This document shows positions 1-8,547 of a DNA stretch of 64,000 nt, piece by piece (position 1 is the stretch's first letter; the number at the start of each line of letters is the position of its first letter). The translations under genes and the position numbers were made by a program. The DNA lies in assembly GCA_945863875.1 (NCBI GenBank), contig CAMBBS010000010.1, positions 58,965 to 122,964 on the forward strand, read 5' to 3'. The notes beneath the pieces were generated by a model. It was not told the DNA's origin, did not search any database, and saw nothing but the letters and a program-made list of their open reading frames with translations. Source of the stretch: Desulfopila aestuarii DSM 18488 (GTDB lineage Bacteria > Desulfobacterota > Desulfobulbia > Desulfobulbales > Desulfocapsaceae).

Positions 1-1562
1 TCGGAATCTTTAAAATACTTGATCATATCCCCCAGGGTTAAATCGGTCTGGTTGCCCATGGAAACCATATAGGCGGGAGCGAGTTCAGGACATTGGCTGC
101 TGCGGTGCAGCATAAAAGCGCCACTCTGGCTGATTAGGGCAGAACGATGGTAGGGTGCGGTACGGTTTTTGGGCAGTTTCTCTTCTGGAATAAACCAGGT
201 ATCATATTTGCCGGGATGGGAGACGACCCCCATGCAATTGGCCCCGAGGAAGACCGGTCCACCCTGTTGGGTCCCATGCACCGCATCGATCTTGGCAATG
301 ACCTGTGCCGCACGCCCTTTGCTCTCTTCATTTTCACCCATCCCGCCGGGAATAAGCATCACACTGTTTGCCGCATCCAGGCTGATGATTTCGTCGACAA
401 GCTCAGGTACCTGGTGCGCTGCTATTGCGACGACCAGAAGATCAAGCTTAGCCGGTAATGATTTCAGACTGGGGATACATGCCACCCCATCAATTTCATT
501 GACGTCTTGCCGAATGAGAATCACATCTTTTCTCTGATACCCTTCGGCAAGAATATTATCGAGAATTATCCGGCCAAAATTTTTCCGTGTAGCGGAAACA
601 CCGATGATACCAATGTTTTTTGGATGAATCAAGTTGTCGATCTTTCCCACCGGTCGGTGATTTTCAATTGCCTGGGGCAAAGAGAAGCGACACATACCAT
701 CCAGGGGCACCATGAGGAAATCGGTAAAGGCATAGGGATTGATTTCCATTTCCTCAATCACAAACTCTGCGTCACCATTGGCGTGTGAATACCGCCGGCC
801 CATTTCTATAAAGGAACTGAAACATTCAACCAGCTGTTCGTCGGTGACTATACGGCGCTGACCGCGGGTGAGTCCTGCCAGTTTACGATAGGAAATTGTT
901 TTTCGGAAAAGCTCAAAAAAACTCTCCCCATCAATCAGCTCGCAGGAGGCGGCAACTATAGCCTGGCCTTTTCTGAACCGTTTGGCGTATAACTCGGTAT
1001 CGGTGCCACCCAGTCCAGCACTGATGACCATCCCGAACTCCCGGGTATTTCGTAGCCCGACAATAAGCTCATTGCCGAATGCACCGGAGTCCGGCGGCAT
1101 ATATTGCACCATGAGTACGCCTTTTACATCGCGACGGATAGCGGTTATCAGCGCTTCCCCGGTGAGCCCCCGGTATGTTTCATGAACCGCATCCGGGTTT
1201 TTGTTAAACCACTGGGCATAATTTTCCGGCACCTCATACAACATGCGACGGACAGCGGAACGAATACTGTTCGGGGCTTTGGCAACGATACGTACTCCGC
1301 CGACTTCGGTTTTATGAATGATCGCCGGGGAAACTATTTTTAAGACAACCTTCTCTCCCGGCAAAGCCATAAGTTCGTCTTCAGACGAGCGTGCTCCAGG
1401 GGGGATAAGCATCGATTGAGGCGGTGTCTCAGACCCGGAACGGGCGAGTAAATCATAGACTTCATATTCAAACAGAAAGCTGCGTCTTTCGTCCCGCGCA
1501 GTGCGGAACAACTCGGTAATGGCTTCGAAATTAATTTCCAGACCTGGGTAACCATCCATCAT
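1..1562 (-). CDS. Fused ADP-forming acyl-CoA synthetase (ATP-grasp then CoA-binding), 3' end outside window
   Basis: The frame is open from the ATG at 1562 to base 1 with no stop, so the gene is cut by the window edge. Residues about 15-230 form an ATP-grasp beta-subunit-like domain, with KIVSPAIIHKTEVGGVRI matching the family K and HK(S/T)(D/E)xGG motifs. From about residue 290 a Rossmann CoA-binding domain follows (NIGIIGVSATRKNFG, then LLISQSGAF-like sequence near the edge). The order beta-then-alpha is the known fused NDP-forming variant. Such enzymes convert an acyl-CoA plus ADP and phosphate to acid, CoA and ATP, or the reverse. The phospho-histidine region lies outside the window. AAGGGG 5 nt upstream supports the ATG-ATG start. 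It is the last visible gene of the leftward Mo-enzyme run, suggesting CoA thioester chemistry downstream of that enzyme. Confidence 0.85.
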   Translation of the reverse strand, partial: MMDGYPGLEINFEAITELFRTARDERRSFLFEYEVYDLLARSGSETPPQSMLIPPGARSSEDELMALPGEKVVLKIVSPAIIHKTEVGGVRIVAKAPNSIRSAVRRMLYEVPENYAQWFNKNPDAVHETYRGLTGEALITAIRRDVKGVLMVQYMPPDSGAFGNELIVGLRNTREFGMVISAGLGGTDTELYAKRFRKGQAIVAASCELIDGESFFELFRKTISYRKLAGLTRGQRRIVTDEQLVECFSSFIEMGRRYSHANGDAEFVIEEMEINPYAFTDFLMVPLDGMCRFSLPQAIENHRPVGKIDNLIHPKNIGIIGVSATRKNFGRIILDNILAEGYQRKDVILIRQDVNEIDGVACIPSLKSLPAKLDLLVVAIAAHQVPELVDEIISLDAANSVMLIPGGMGENEESKGRAAQVIAKIDAVHGTQQGGPVFLGANCMGVVSHPGKYDTWFIPEEKLPKNRTAPYHRSALISQSGAFMLHRSSQCPELAPAYMVSMGNQTDLTLGDMIKYFKDS

Positions 1563-1591
1563 TTTTCCCCTTTGCACGGTAGTGGGATTAA

Positions 1592-1807
1592 TCATATTTT
1601 TTTCTGGTGCTGGAGCGATCCAGAAAGAACCCCATGACGACCTGGCCGACAAATCCTCCTCTCTGCGGTGGCGAAATTGACTTCCATTGCCTTTTCGTCG
1701 ACCGGAGATAAGGGGATTCTACTATAGACACCCATGCTGGTCATACCGCAGTCAACCCACAAGGCAAGAATAATCGAAAAGTCGGTTCGCTTTAAAACGA
1801 CCTGCAC
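1592..1807 (-). CDS. Small ORF of unknown function after the ferredoxin subunit, possibly frameshifted near its end
   Basis: A 71-codon ORF begins with GTG inside the last codons of the Fe-S gene, an overlap typical of translational coupling. The first about 50 residues look protein-like (for example TDFSIILALWVDCG, GVYSRIPLSP) but match no family I know. The last 25 residues are rich in Arg, Gly and His. Dropping one base in the AGAGAGGAGG run near 1675 gives instead a hydrophobic tail (GFVGQVVMGFFLD) ending at about 1588, which looks more natural. Either the gene has a recent frameshift or this is a chance ORF between two real genes. No function is proposed. Confidence 0.3.
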   Translation of the reverse strand: MQVVLKRTDFSIILALWVDCGMTSMGVYSRIPLSPVDEKAMEVNFATAERRICRPGRHGVLSGSLQHQKKI

Positions 1808-2343
1808 ATAGGTTCTTTTGTCTCTGATCGGTTGTGCATCGAAAGCAAACGAATAATCTGTTCTTCATGCAACAACTTTTCAGAAGAACTGATGCCGATG
1901 AGTGTCAATGCCTCACCGGGGCAGGTCTCCACACAAGGTGGCGCTGCTCCATTTTTCGACAGCCCTGGGCAAAGGTCACACTTTACCATTGTGTCATTCA
2001 CCCCAAATTGCGGCACACCATAGAGGCAGGCCGCGGCACATAAGCGACAGCCGATACAAAGTGCGCTGTCGACCTCGACCAGGCCGTTTTCCACCCGTTT
2101 AACAATAGCTTTTTCCGGGCATGCTGCCGCACATGCGGGAGTGACACAATGCAGGCAGCTCAGAGACAGAGACGTGCTTTTGACCCTGGGGTACCGTCCT
2201 GTCCAGAGATTGAGAACCCGGCGGAACTGAACACCGAAGGGTAACTCCCGCCAGGATTTACAGGCAATTTGACAACCTGCGCATTGGGTGCATTTTTCAG
2301 GATCAAAGGCGATGAGCAATTCGTTACCGGATGTGGCCATCAT
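1792..2343 (-). CDS. 4Fe-4S ferredoxin-type electron-transfer subunit (DmsB/PhsB-like)
   Basis: A 183-residue protein with four Cys clusters of the DMSO reductase iron-sulfur subunit type: CTQCAGCQIAC, CLHCVTPACAAACP, CIGCRLCAAAC and CDLCPGL with a later CVETCP. It should carry up to four [4Fe-4S] clusters and shuttle electrons to or from the molybdopterin subunit encoded just upstream. There is no signal peptide and no membrane segment, so the complex appears cytoplasmic. The chosen ATG at 2343 overlaps the TGA stop of the catalytic gene (ATGA) and has GGGAGG 4 nt before it. A longer in-frame start 12 bases upstream would lie inside that ribosome-binding site. A second ATG follows directly. 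Confidence 0.85.
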   Translation of the reverse strand: MMATSGNELLIAFDPEKCTQCAGCQIACKSWRELPFGVQFRRVLNLWTGRYPRVKSTSLSLSCLHCVTPACAAACPEKAIVKRVENGLVEVDSALCIGCRLCAAACLYGVPQFGVNDTMVKCDLCPGLSKNGAAPPCVETCPGEALTLIGISSSEKLLHEEQIIRLLSMHNRSETKEPMCRSF

Positions 2344-4553
2344 GCTACCTCCCATTTTTTTACCTGCACCAGGGTCTGACTCGTCATGGCGGTGACCAGG
2401 GGATCATAGGCCCTGGCAGGATCGACACTGTACATATTATTGACATTTGCCCCACCGTCCAGAAGAGGATAATCGTCGATTCCCAGCTCTTTACACCCCT
2501 GCCACCAACCGTGTAAAATCATAACCGTATCGGGTCGAATGCCTGGATATAACTCGGCCTTGACCTTCAGCCATCCATGGGGCGACTTGACCTTTATCCA
2601 GTCGCCGTCTTTAATCTGCCTGGTCGACGCGGCGTTTGGATGAATATGCAGAACCGGCTCCGATTGAATTTCCCTTAAAAGGGGAACATTTCGCTGCCAT
2701 GAGGCACTGAAATTCTTCGATGTATGGTAGTCGGCAAGAATCAGAGGGTACTGTTGTGCAAGTTCCGGCGTTCCGCTGAAGCTTTCCGGGGGCTCATGCC
2801 ACCTGGGAAGCGGCGAGAATCCGGCAGCCTCAAACGACGTATTGTAGAGTGCGACTTTTCCCTGGGGTAAATAGGCTGGAAAGCCAAGACGTGGACTGGA
2901 TTGATTAAATACCTTGGCGTATTTTTCAAAAACGTGGTCCGTCTGCTGATAATTCACACCCGTTGGCTGTAGGCGAAGCCCCTGCATGTCCATTCCCAGT
3001 GGCGCCAGTTGATCGTCCATGGCGGTTTCGATATCGCCATCCCAGAAATCTTCGCCATAGCCCATGGCCACACCTAAATCCAGGAAAAATTGAAAAATTG
3101 ATTTACCCTCACCAACCGGTTCAATCACTTTACGGGTCGCCATCAACCAGCCCGGTACCATTTGAAAAGGATGGTTGACCTCATAGCCGGTGGCCACTGG
3201 AATAACAATATCCGCATACGGCATATCGGCCGTCCGGGCCACATCAACCACCACAAAAAAGTCTAGTTTCTGTAAAGCGGCAATTACCTGTTTTGTTCCA
3301 CGGGTACTGACCGATGGTTGAGTGCCTGGGGCAATGATCGTCCGCACAGGATAGGGTTTCTCGCTCAGTACACTCTCGAAAATGCGGTAATAGGCTGACG
3401 ACAGGCCTTCTAAAAATGGCTGGAAGGCGATGGGGAATTCTGGTCCGACCAGTTTCGCTAAAAGTGCCTTGGAGTACCTTTTTTTCAGAGAGATATCGCG
3501 CGGCGCGTTCTTGGGCGGGGCGATAAACAGATTCGCTCCGGGACGATCAAGGTGTCCGGTTACCGCCATCAAGAGAGCCACTGCCCGGATAGCGTCGCTC
3601 GATGATGGAGAGTGTTCCACCCCATTGCCCAAATCGATGGTGGCACGTGGCGTCGTTGCGTACAGGTATGCAATTTCCTTGATCTGATCCGGGCTGACCC
3701 CGCAGATTTTTTCCGCCCACTGCGGGGTAAATTGCCGGACATGAACCTTCAGACGGTTAAATCCATAACACCACTTTTCGATAAAAGCGTGATCGACCAA
3801 GTCCTCCCCAATCACTACATTCAGCATGGCCAGGGCCAGGGCGGCATCCGTTCCCGGTCGCACCGGTATCCAGGTATCGGCCATACCTACATCCGGCTCG
3901 ACTGAAGGCTTGATGGCGATTATTTTTGCGCCTCGCCGTTTTGCCGCGAGGAATGCTCTCGCCGGTCGAGCCACCGGACCGGAGTAGATCGGCTGCCGAC
4001 CCCAGTAGATAATCATATCACTTTGATCATAATCCGGTCGCGGATAATCACCAAGGGTATAGGTAAAGGCAAAAGCGCGCTGCATGGCGCAAATTCCACT
4101 ATGGCCGTAATTGGGGCTGCCGTGTGCGGTCAAAAATCGTTTGAGATAATCGTTGTAGGACCTTTTGGCCGGTGCTAAAATCGCGAGGGACTCTGGACCG
4201 TAGATCGTCTTTTGCTGACGCAACTTCTCGGCGATATGGGCGATAGCTTCATCCCAACTGATTTTTTCAAACTTGCCTTCGCCTTTTTTCCCGATACGGC
4301 GGAGCGGGTGGGTGAGGCGATCGGCTGAATAAACCCATTGGGGTGCAGCATGGCCTTTGGCACAAATCGCCCCTTTGTTGACAGGGGATTCGTCCATCCC
4401 GGCAACCTTGGTAAAACGACCATTTTTAACAAAGGCATAAATGCCACAGCCACCTCCCGGTCCTCCTGGACCACACATCCCGCATACTGTGGGGACGATT
4501 TCTTCTCCGTTGGTTCGCGCCAGATGATATGCTTGCTGGTAGTTCATGAACAC
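2340..4553 (-). CDS. Mo/W-bisPGD oxidoreductase of the DMSO reductase family, substrate unknown
   Basis: A 737-residue catalytic subunit. The N-terminus has a [4Fe-4S] motif (CGMCGPGGPGGGC, then ICAKG about 30 residues on) followed by RLTHPLRRIG and ISWDEAI, standard for this family. GHSGICAMQR near residue 150 sits where the metal-ligand loop lies, pointing to a cysteine ligand. The C-terminal dinucleotide-binding domain (ADYHTSKNFSAS onward) is complete. No Tat signal is present, so it is cytoplasmic. Size and absence of a signal recall acetylene hydratase-like and other cytoplasmic Mo/W enzymes, but I cannot name the substrate. It is coupled to the ferredoxin gene behind it and lies downstream of an IclR regulator, divergent from a trihydroxybenzene cluster, so a role with aromatic or hydroxylated carbon compounds is plausible. 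Confidence 0.85.
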   Translation of the reverse strand: MFMNYQQAYHLARTNGEEIVPTVCGMCGPGGPGGGCGIYAFVKNGRFTKVAGMDESPVNKGAICAKGHAAPQWVYSADRLTHPLRRIGKKGEGKFEKISWDEAIAHIAEKLRQQKTIYGPESLAILAPAKRSYNDYLKRFLTAHGSPNYGHSGICAMQRAFAFTYTLGDYPRPDYDQSDMIIYWGRQPIYSGPVARPARAFLAAKRRGAKIIAIKPSVEPDVGMADTWIPVRPGTDAALALAMLNVVIGEDLVDHAFIEKWCYGFNRLKVHVRQFTPQWAEKICGVSPDQIKEIAYLYATTPRATIDLGNGVEHSPSSSDAIRAVALLMAVTGHLDRPGANLFIAPPKNAPRDISLKKRYSKALLAKLVGPEFPIAFQPFLEGLSSAYYRIFESVLSEKPYPVRTIIAPGTQPSVSTRGTKQVIAALQKLDFFVVVDVARTADMPYADIVIPVATGYEVNHPFQMVPGWLMATRKVIEPVGEGKSIFQFFLDLGVAMGYGEDFWDGDIETAMDDQLAPLGMDMQGLRLQPTGVNYQQTDHVFEKYAKVFNQSSPRLGFPAYLPQGKVALYNTSFEAAGFSPLPRWHEPPESFSGTPELAQQYPLILADYHTSKNFSASWQRNVPLLREIQSEPVLHIHPNAASTRQIKDGDWIKVKSPHGWLKVKAELYPGIRPDTVMILHGWWQGCKELGIDDYPLLDGGANVNNMYSVDPARAYDPLVTAMTSQTLVQVKKWEVA

Positions 4554-4659
4554 CTCATGCTGGGAGGATGTTAAACGAAGTCAAAACACAAAATCCCCGG
4601 CCTTTTGACAGGTGATAGAAGGGTGGGGATGGCATTTTTTATAGATGTTACCGGGCCGA

Positions 4660-5436
4660 TTAACGGAAAAGAAGTTTCGAGATTTTGTCTGCGGTTTCCC
4701 GCAAGGGTTTAATTGCTGATTCCAGAAAACTGTCCGTCAACCGGTATGCCGGTCCGGCTATGACCACTGCCGCTTTGGTCTGGCCCTCCATATTATAGAT
4801 GGGAGTTGCCATGGCGTGGGTATTCAGGTAACGTTCCCCTTTGTCATAGGCGATGCCGGTTTTTTTGATTTCCTTGAGAAGTTTTCGGTATTCGTCCTTG
4901 GAGACGATGGTGTTTTCATTGAACTTTCGAAATTTCTGTTCGAGGAATATCTCCACCAGCTTCGGGTCACTTTGTGACAAAATGACCTTTGCCCCGGCGG
5001 CGACGTTTATCGGGACCTGCTCTCCCTGCTCAAAATTAAACCGAATATGGCTGGGTCCTTCCACGTGAAGTGCCAGTACCACGTTGGTTCCGGAGAGCAT
5101 TTCCATTGCAACACTTTCCCCTAATAATTGAGAGAGTTCCGCAAGACAAGGGTGAGCCACAGCGATGAGTTTGCTGTCAAGCGATCTCGTCGTGGCATGG
5201 CCGATTCTTAATGCTGAACCTCCGAGCAGATATTTTTTATTGAGCGGGTTTTGCTGCAGGAAATTGGTGCCTACCAGCAGTTTGATCAACCTGCTGGTGG
5301 TTGATTTGTGCAAACCCAGTTTTTCGCTGAGCTCAGTGGTACCCATCTCGTTGTTGTCCGGGGTAAAGGCCAGTAGAATATTGAGAGCTTTTTCAGCTGA
5401 AGAGCTGTTGCCATTTTTTGTCTTCGTAACGTTCAT
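4660..5436 (-). CDS. IclR-family transcriptional regulator
   Basis: A winged-helix N-terminus (SAEKALNILLAF, then TELSEKLGLHKSTTSRLIKLL) is followed by an IclR effector-binding domain (about residues 85-255; GATTRSLDSKLIAVAHPCLAELS, GERYLNTHAMATPIYN). Family members usually sense aromatic or related carboxylic metabolites. The frame stays open to an ATG at 5538, but the family normally begins 10-15 residues before SAEKAL, which fits the ATG at 5436 (258 aa). No start has a strong Shine-Dalgarno sequence, so the start is uncertain. The gene sits between two catabolic runs: the Mo-enzyme genes follow on the same strand after 106 bp and the transhydroxylase cluster is divergent. Control of both is the likely role. 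Confidence 0.85.
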   Translation of the reverse strand: MNVTKTKNGNSSSAEKALNILLAFTPDNNEMGTTELSEKLGLHKSTTSRLIKLLVGTNFLQQNPLNKKYLLGGSALRIGHATTRSLDSKLIAVAHPCLAELSQLLGESVAMEMLSGTNVVLALHVEGPSHIRFNFEQGEQVPINVAAGAKVILSQSDPKLVEIFLEQKFRKFNENTIVSKDEYRKLLKEIKKTGIAYDKGERYLNTHAMATPIYNMEGQTKAAVVIAGPAYRLTDSFLESAIKPLRETADKISKLLFR

Positions 5437-5604
5437 ATTTTTGTGACTGTTGATTTTTGTATTGCTTATGTTGCACGGTTTTTGCCAACTGAAAAAGGAC
5501 ATTCTTCTTGTGTGTGACTCCGGGTGATGGTCCGCCATTTGGTGTATTCGTTCCGTATGTTGAAACTCTTTAGGGCGTTATCGTCCTTCTGTCAAGCTAT
5601 TTTG

Positions 5605-5764
5605 TCGATATAATTTCTTTTTTTTGGCTCTATTTTTCGTAACTCATCGATATAAAAGTGATTTAAAAATAACCTCCTGTTTTAAATTACATGTAAAATG
5701 ATCTTGACATGTGCGCTTGACAGTGTATTATTGGTTTCATATGTCGAGATAACTATTTCGATAT
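5605..5764. promoter_or_regulatory. Candidate IclR operator and transhydroxylase promoter region
   Basis: The roughly 590-bp space between the regulator and the transhydroxylase operon is AT-rich and holds no convincing gene. TCGATAT occurs three times (5605-5611, 5647-5653, 5758-5764), with a variant TCGAGAT at 5744-5750. The last two form an imperfect inverted repeat around AACTA. TTGACA at 5717-5722 followed by TATGTC 17 nt later could be a sigma-70 promoter reading toward the transhydroxylase genes, though its -10 is poor. The repeated motif near an IclR gene suggests operator sites; this is inference. Confidence 0.35.
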
Positions 5765-6023
5765 GCGGTACAAGTCGGATGTGTCAAGCAAAATGGAGTC
5801 CGCCTGCGACCTAGTGTGAAATGCCAAAAAAACAAAGCGATGCGTGCATGGTTCGATTGTTGTTGGTTGGTTGTTTGCCTGGACAAGAATGATCGAGGCT
5901 TCCTTTGCTGTTGCTGGAAGGGGAGGTATTGCATGTAACAAAACATGGATTTTCTTGTTTTTAAACCTGTATCCTCTGTATTACAAGAGGATATGGGCAA
6001 CATGTTAAATTCCGGGAGGTTAA

Positions 6024-8543
6024 ATGATGAGTGAACAAGTTTTTACCAACTGTACCAACGCCGGACCTGTCAGCGTCTACGTGAAAGATGGTAAAGTGAC
6101 GCGTATGCGACCGCTGGTTGCAGATGAGAAAGATTTCAAGCCATGGGTAATTGAAGCCGATGGTAAAAAATATTCTCCACCGAAAAAATTCAATGTAGCC
6201 CCCTACGTTCATGCCGATAGGCGAAGACTCTATTCCGATGATCGGATTAAGTATCCGATGAAACGGGTGGATTTTGACCCCAACGGCGAGAGGAATCCAC
6301 AAAATCGCGGGAAATCGCCGTTTGTACGGATATCCTGGGATGAAGCTCTCGATATAGTTTCCAGTGAGATTAAAAGGGTGAGCGAAACCTATGGCGGTTC
6401 AGCCATCAGCGGTATGACCTCTTCCCATCATAACTGGGGCATCGTCGGCTACAAAATGGGTCCTTTTGCCCGTTTTATGACTATGCTTGAATTTACCCCG
6501 GTGCTTGATAATCCCGACAGCTGGGAAGGCTGGCATTGGGGAGCGACCCATACCTATGGTTTCTACTGGCGACTTGGCATGCCGGAGCAGTATGACCTCC
6601 TGGAAGATTCGCTGCAAAATGCGGAGATGATCGTCCTGTGGTCCAACGACCCCGACTCAACCCGGGGTACCTACACCGGTCAGGAATCTGCACTGTGGCG
6701 TCAATGGCTGAAAGAAAAGGGCGTCAGGATGGTCTTTATCGATCCCTTTCATAATTTCACCGCGGGGGTCATGGAAGGCAAGTGGATAGCTCCGCGAATG
6801 GGCACCGATACTGCCGTGGCCATGGCCATTGCCTACGTATGGATCACAGAAGACATCTATGACAAAGAGTATGTAAAAGATCGGACCATTGGTTTTGACG
6901 AATTCAAGCCGTATGTCCTTGGTGAGACCGACGGTCAACCTAAAACCCCTGAATGGGCGGAAGAGGAATCGGGCGTAAAGGCACGGGTCATTCGTGCCCT
7001 GGCCCGTGAATGGGCTGCCAAGCGGACGATATTGTCCGGTGGTTCCCGCGGGGGTGAAGGTGGTGCCTGCCGGGTGGCCTATGGCACCGAGTGGGCCCGG
7101 ATGATGGTGCTGCTTCAGGGGATGCAGGGGCTTGGCAAACCGGGCCGTTCCATCTGGGGGACTACCATGGGCGCACCTTCCGACACCAAAAACTGGTTCC
7201 CGGCGTACGCGGATCTGCAGGGCAGAGTGTCAACTGCCTCGATTGCCAACATTACCCGCATCAACCCCAATAAACAGCGCGTGTGGCGCCTCACCCTGCC
7301 TGATGCGATTCTCAATCCGCCAATCAGCTGGTACGGCGAAGGTTTTTGCGGTCAGTCGCTCCAGCAGCAGTTCACCCACTTTGAATATCCGATGAAGGGA
7401 TGTTCAGAGATCAAACTTTTCTACCGTTATGGTGGATCATTTATGGGAACCATGAGTGATACCTCCAAGTGGGTAAGAATGTACCAGAGTCCTAAACTGG
7501 AATTTGTTGTCAACCAGGATTGCTGGTACAACAGTGAAACGAATATGGCCGATATTATCCTGCCGGCCTGTACCAACTTCGAGCGGGATGATGTCGGCGA
7601 ATGGGGTGCGTGCGGCGGTTATACCTGCCATGCAAGCAGCGGCTGTAACTATCGCATCGTCGTACGTCAGCAAAAATGTCTGGAGCCGATGTGGGAATCT
7701 AAATCTGATTATGAAATTTTCACTCTGCTGGCGGAAAAACTTGGTAGAAAAGGTGAGTTTACCGACGGGAAGACGGAGCTTGACTGGGTAAAAGCATTTT
7801 TTGATTCTTCTGATTTACCCAAACATATCAGCTGGGAAGAGTTTGATAAGAAAGGCTATCACATTATCAATATTGATGATGATTATAAGTCGACGCCATC
7901 TCTTCGCTGGTTTGCCGAAGGTCGTGATTGCGATACTCCTGATACCAATAACCCTAAAAGGGGTACGGATAAAGCAGGGCATCTCGGCACCTTCAGCGGC
8001 AAGATTGAATTTGCTTCCGAGAGCTTGAAAAGCAAGTTCCCCGATGATGAGGAACGTCCGGTGACGCCCAAGTATATCAAGAGCTGGGAAGGGCACCATA
8101 GCGATATTTTTAAGAAATATCCGCTGCAATTGATGTCCCCGCATCCGCGTTTCAGCTTCCATTGTCACTATGATAAACATACCGATTGGCTCGATGATAT
8201 TCCGATCCACCGTATTAAAAAAGATGGATACGCCTGGTGGCCTGCACGGCTTAACCCTGAAGACGCTAAACTGCGCGGCATTCAATCGGGTGATATCGTG
8301 CGGCTCAATAATGACCGGGGCTCGGTTCTCTGTATAGCCGTGGTTACTGGACGTGTACGCCTTGGAGTTGTGCACAGCTACTGTTCTTCAGCCAAGTACG
8401 ACCCACTTACTCCCGGAAAATTTGATTCTCCAGATAGAGGCGGTTGTGTCGCCATCCTCACTTCTTCACGGATGGTGTCAAAAAACGTACCGGGAATGAC
8501 ACCGAATTCCTGCCTCATCGAAATTGAAAAATGGGAGGGCTGA
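6024..8543 (+). CDS. athL: Pyrogallol/phloroglucinol-type transhydroxylase, large molybdopterin subunit
   Basis: An 839-residue DMSO reductase-family protein that aligns, from memory, along its whole length with Pelobacter acidigallici transhydroxylase AthL (875 aa), which converts pyrogallol to phloroglucinol using 1,2,3,5-tetrahydroxybenzene as cosubstrate. Residues known for that enzyme appear in place: His in SSHHNWG (residue 135, equivalent to His144), Asp and the Mo-ligand Ser in NPDSWEGWHW (165-166, equivalent to Asp174 and Ser175) and Tyr in WFPAYADLQG (395, equivalent to Tyr404). As in AthL the N-terminus lacks a [4Fe-4S] motif and there is no Tat signal, so it acts in the cytoplasm. 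GGGAGG lies 4 nt before the ATG-ATG start. It heads a nine-gene run. The exact trihydroxybenzene used is not provable from sequence. Confidence 0.93.
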   Translation: MMSEQVFTNCTNAGPVSVYVKDGKVTRMRPLVADEKDFKPWVIEADGKKYSPPKKFNVAPYVHADRRRLYSDDRIKYPMKRVDFDPNGERNPQNRGKSPFVRISWDEALDIVSSEIKRVSETYGGSAISGMTSSHHNWGIVGYKMGPFARFMTMLEFTPVLDNPDSWEGWHWGATHTYGFYWRLGMPEQYDLLEDSLQNAEMIVLWSNDPDSTRGTYTGQESALWRQWLKEKGVRMVFIDPFHNFTAGVMEGKWIAPRMGTDTAVAMAIAYVWITEDIYDKEYVKDRTIGFDEFKPYVLGETDGQPKTPEWAEEESGVKARVIRALAREWAAKRTILSGGSRGGEGGACRVAYGTEWARMMVLLQGMQGLGKPGRSIWGTTMGAPSDTKNWFPAYADLQGRVSTASIANITRINPNKQRVWRLTLPDAILNPPISWYGEGFCGQSLQQQFTHFEYPMKGCSEIKLFYRYGGSFMGTMSDTSKWVRMYQSPKLEFVVNQDCWYNSETNMADIILPACTNFERDDVGEWGACGGYTCHASSGCNYRIVVRQQKCLEPMWESKSDYEIFTLLAEKLGRKGEFTDGKTELDWVKAFFDSSDLPKHISWEEFDKKGYHIINIDDDYKSTPSLRWFAEGRDCDTPDTNNPKRGTDKAGHLGTFSGKIEFASESLKSKFPDDEERPVTPKYIKSWEGHHSDIFKKYPLQLMSPHPRFSFHCHYDKHTDWLDDIPIHRIKKDGYAWWPARLNPEDAKLRGIQSGDIVRLNNDRGSVLCIAVVTGRVRLGVVHSYCSSAKYDPLTPGKFDSPDRGGCVAILTSSRMVSKNVPGMTPNSCLIEIEKWEG

Positions 8544-8547
8544 TAAA

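Noticed and set aside
4591..4634. AAATCCCC and GGGGAT stem followed by T-run, between the IclR and Mo-enzyme genes
   Set aside because: The stem is only 6 bp with a 26-nt loop; too weak to call a terminator, and it would separate genes that otherwise look cotranscribed.
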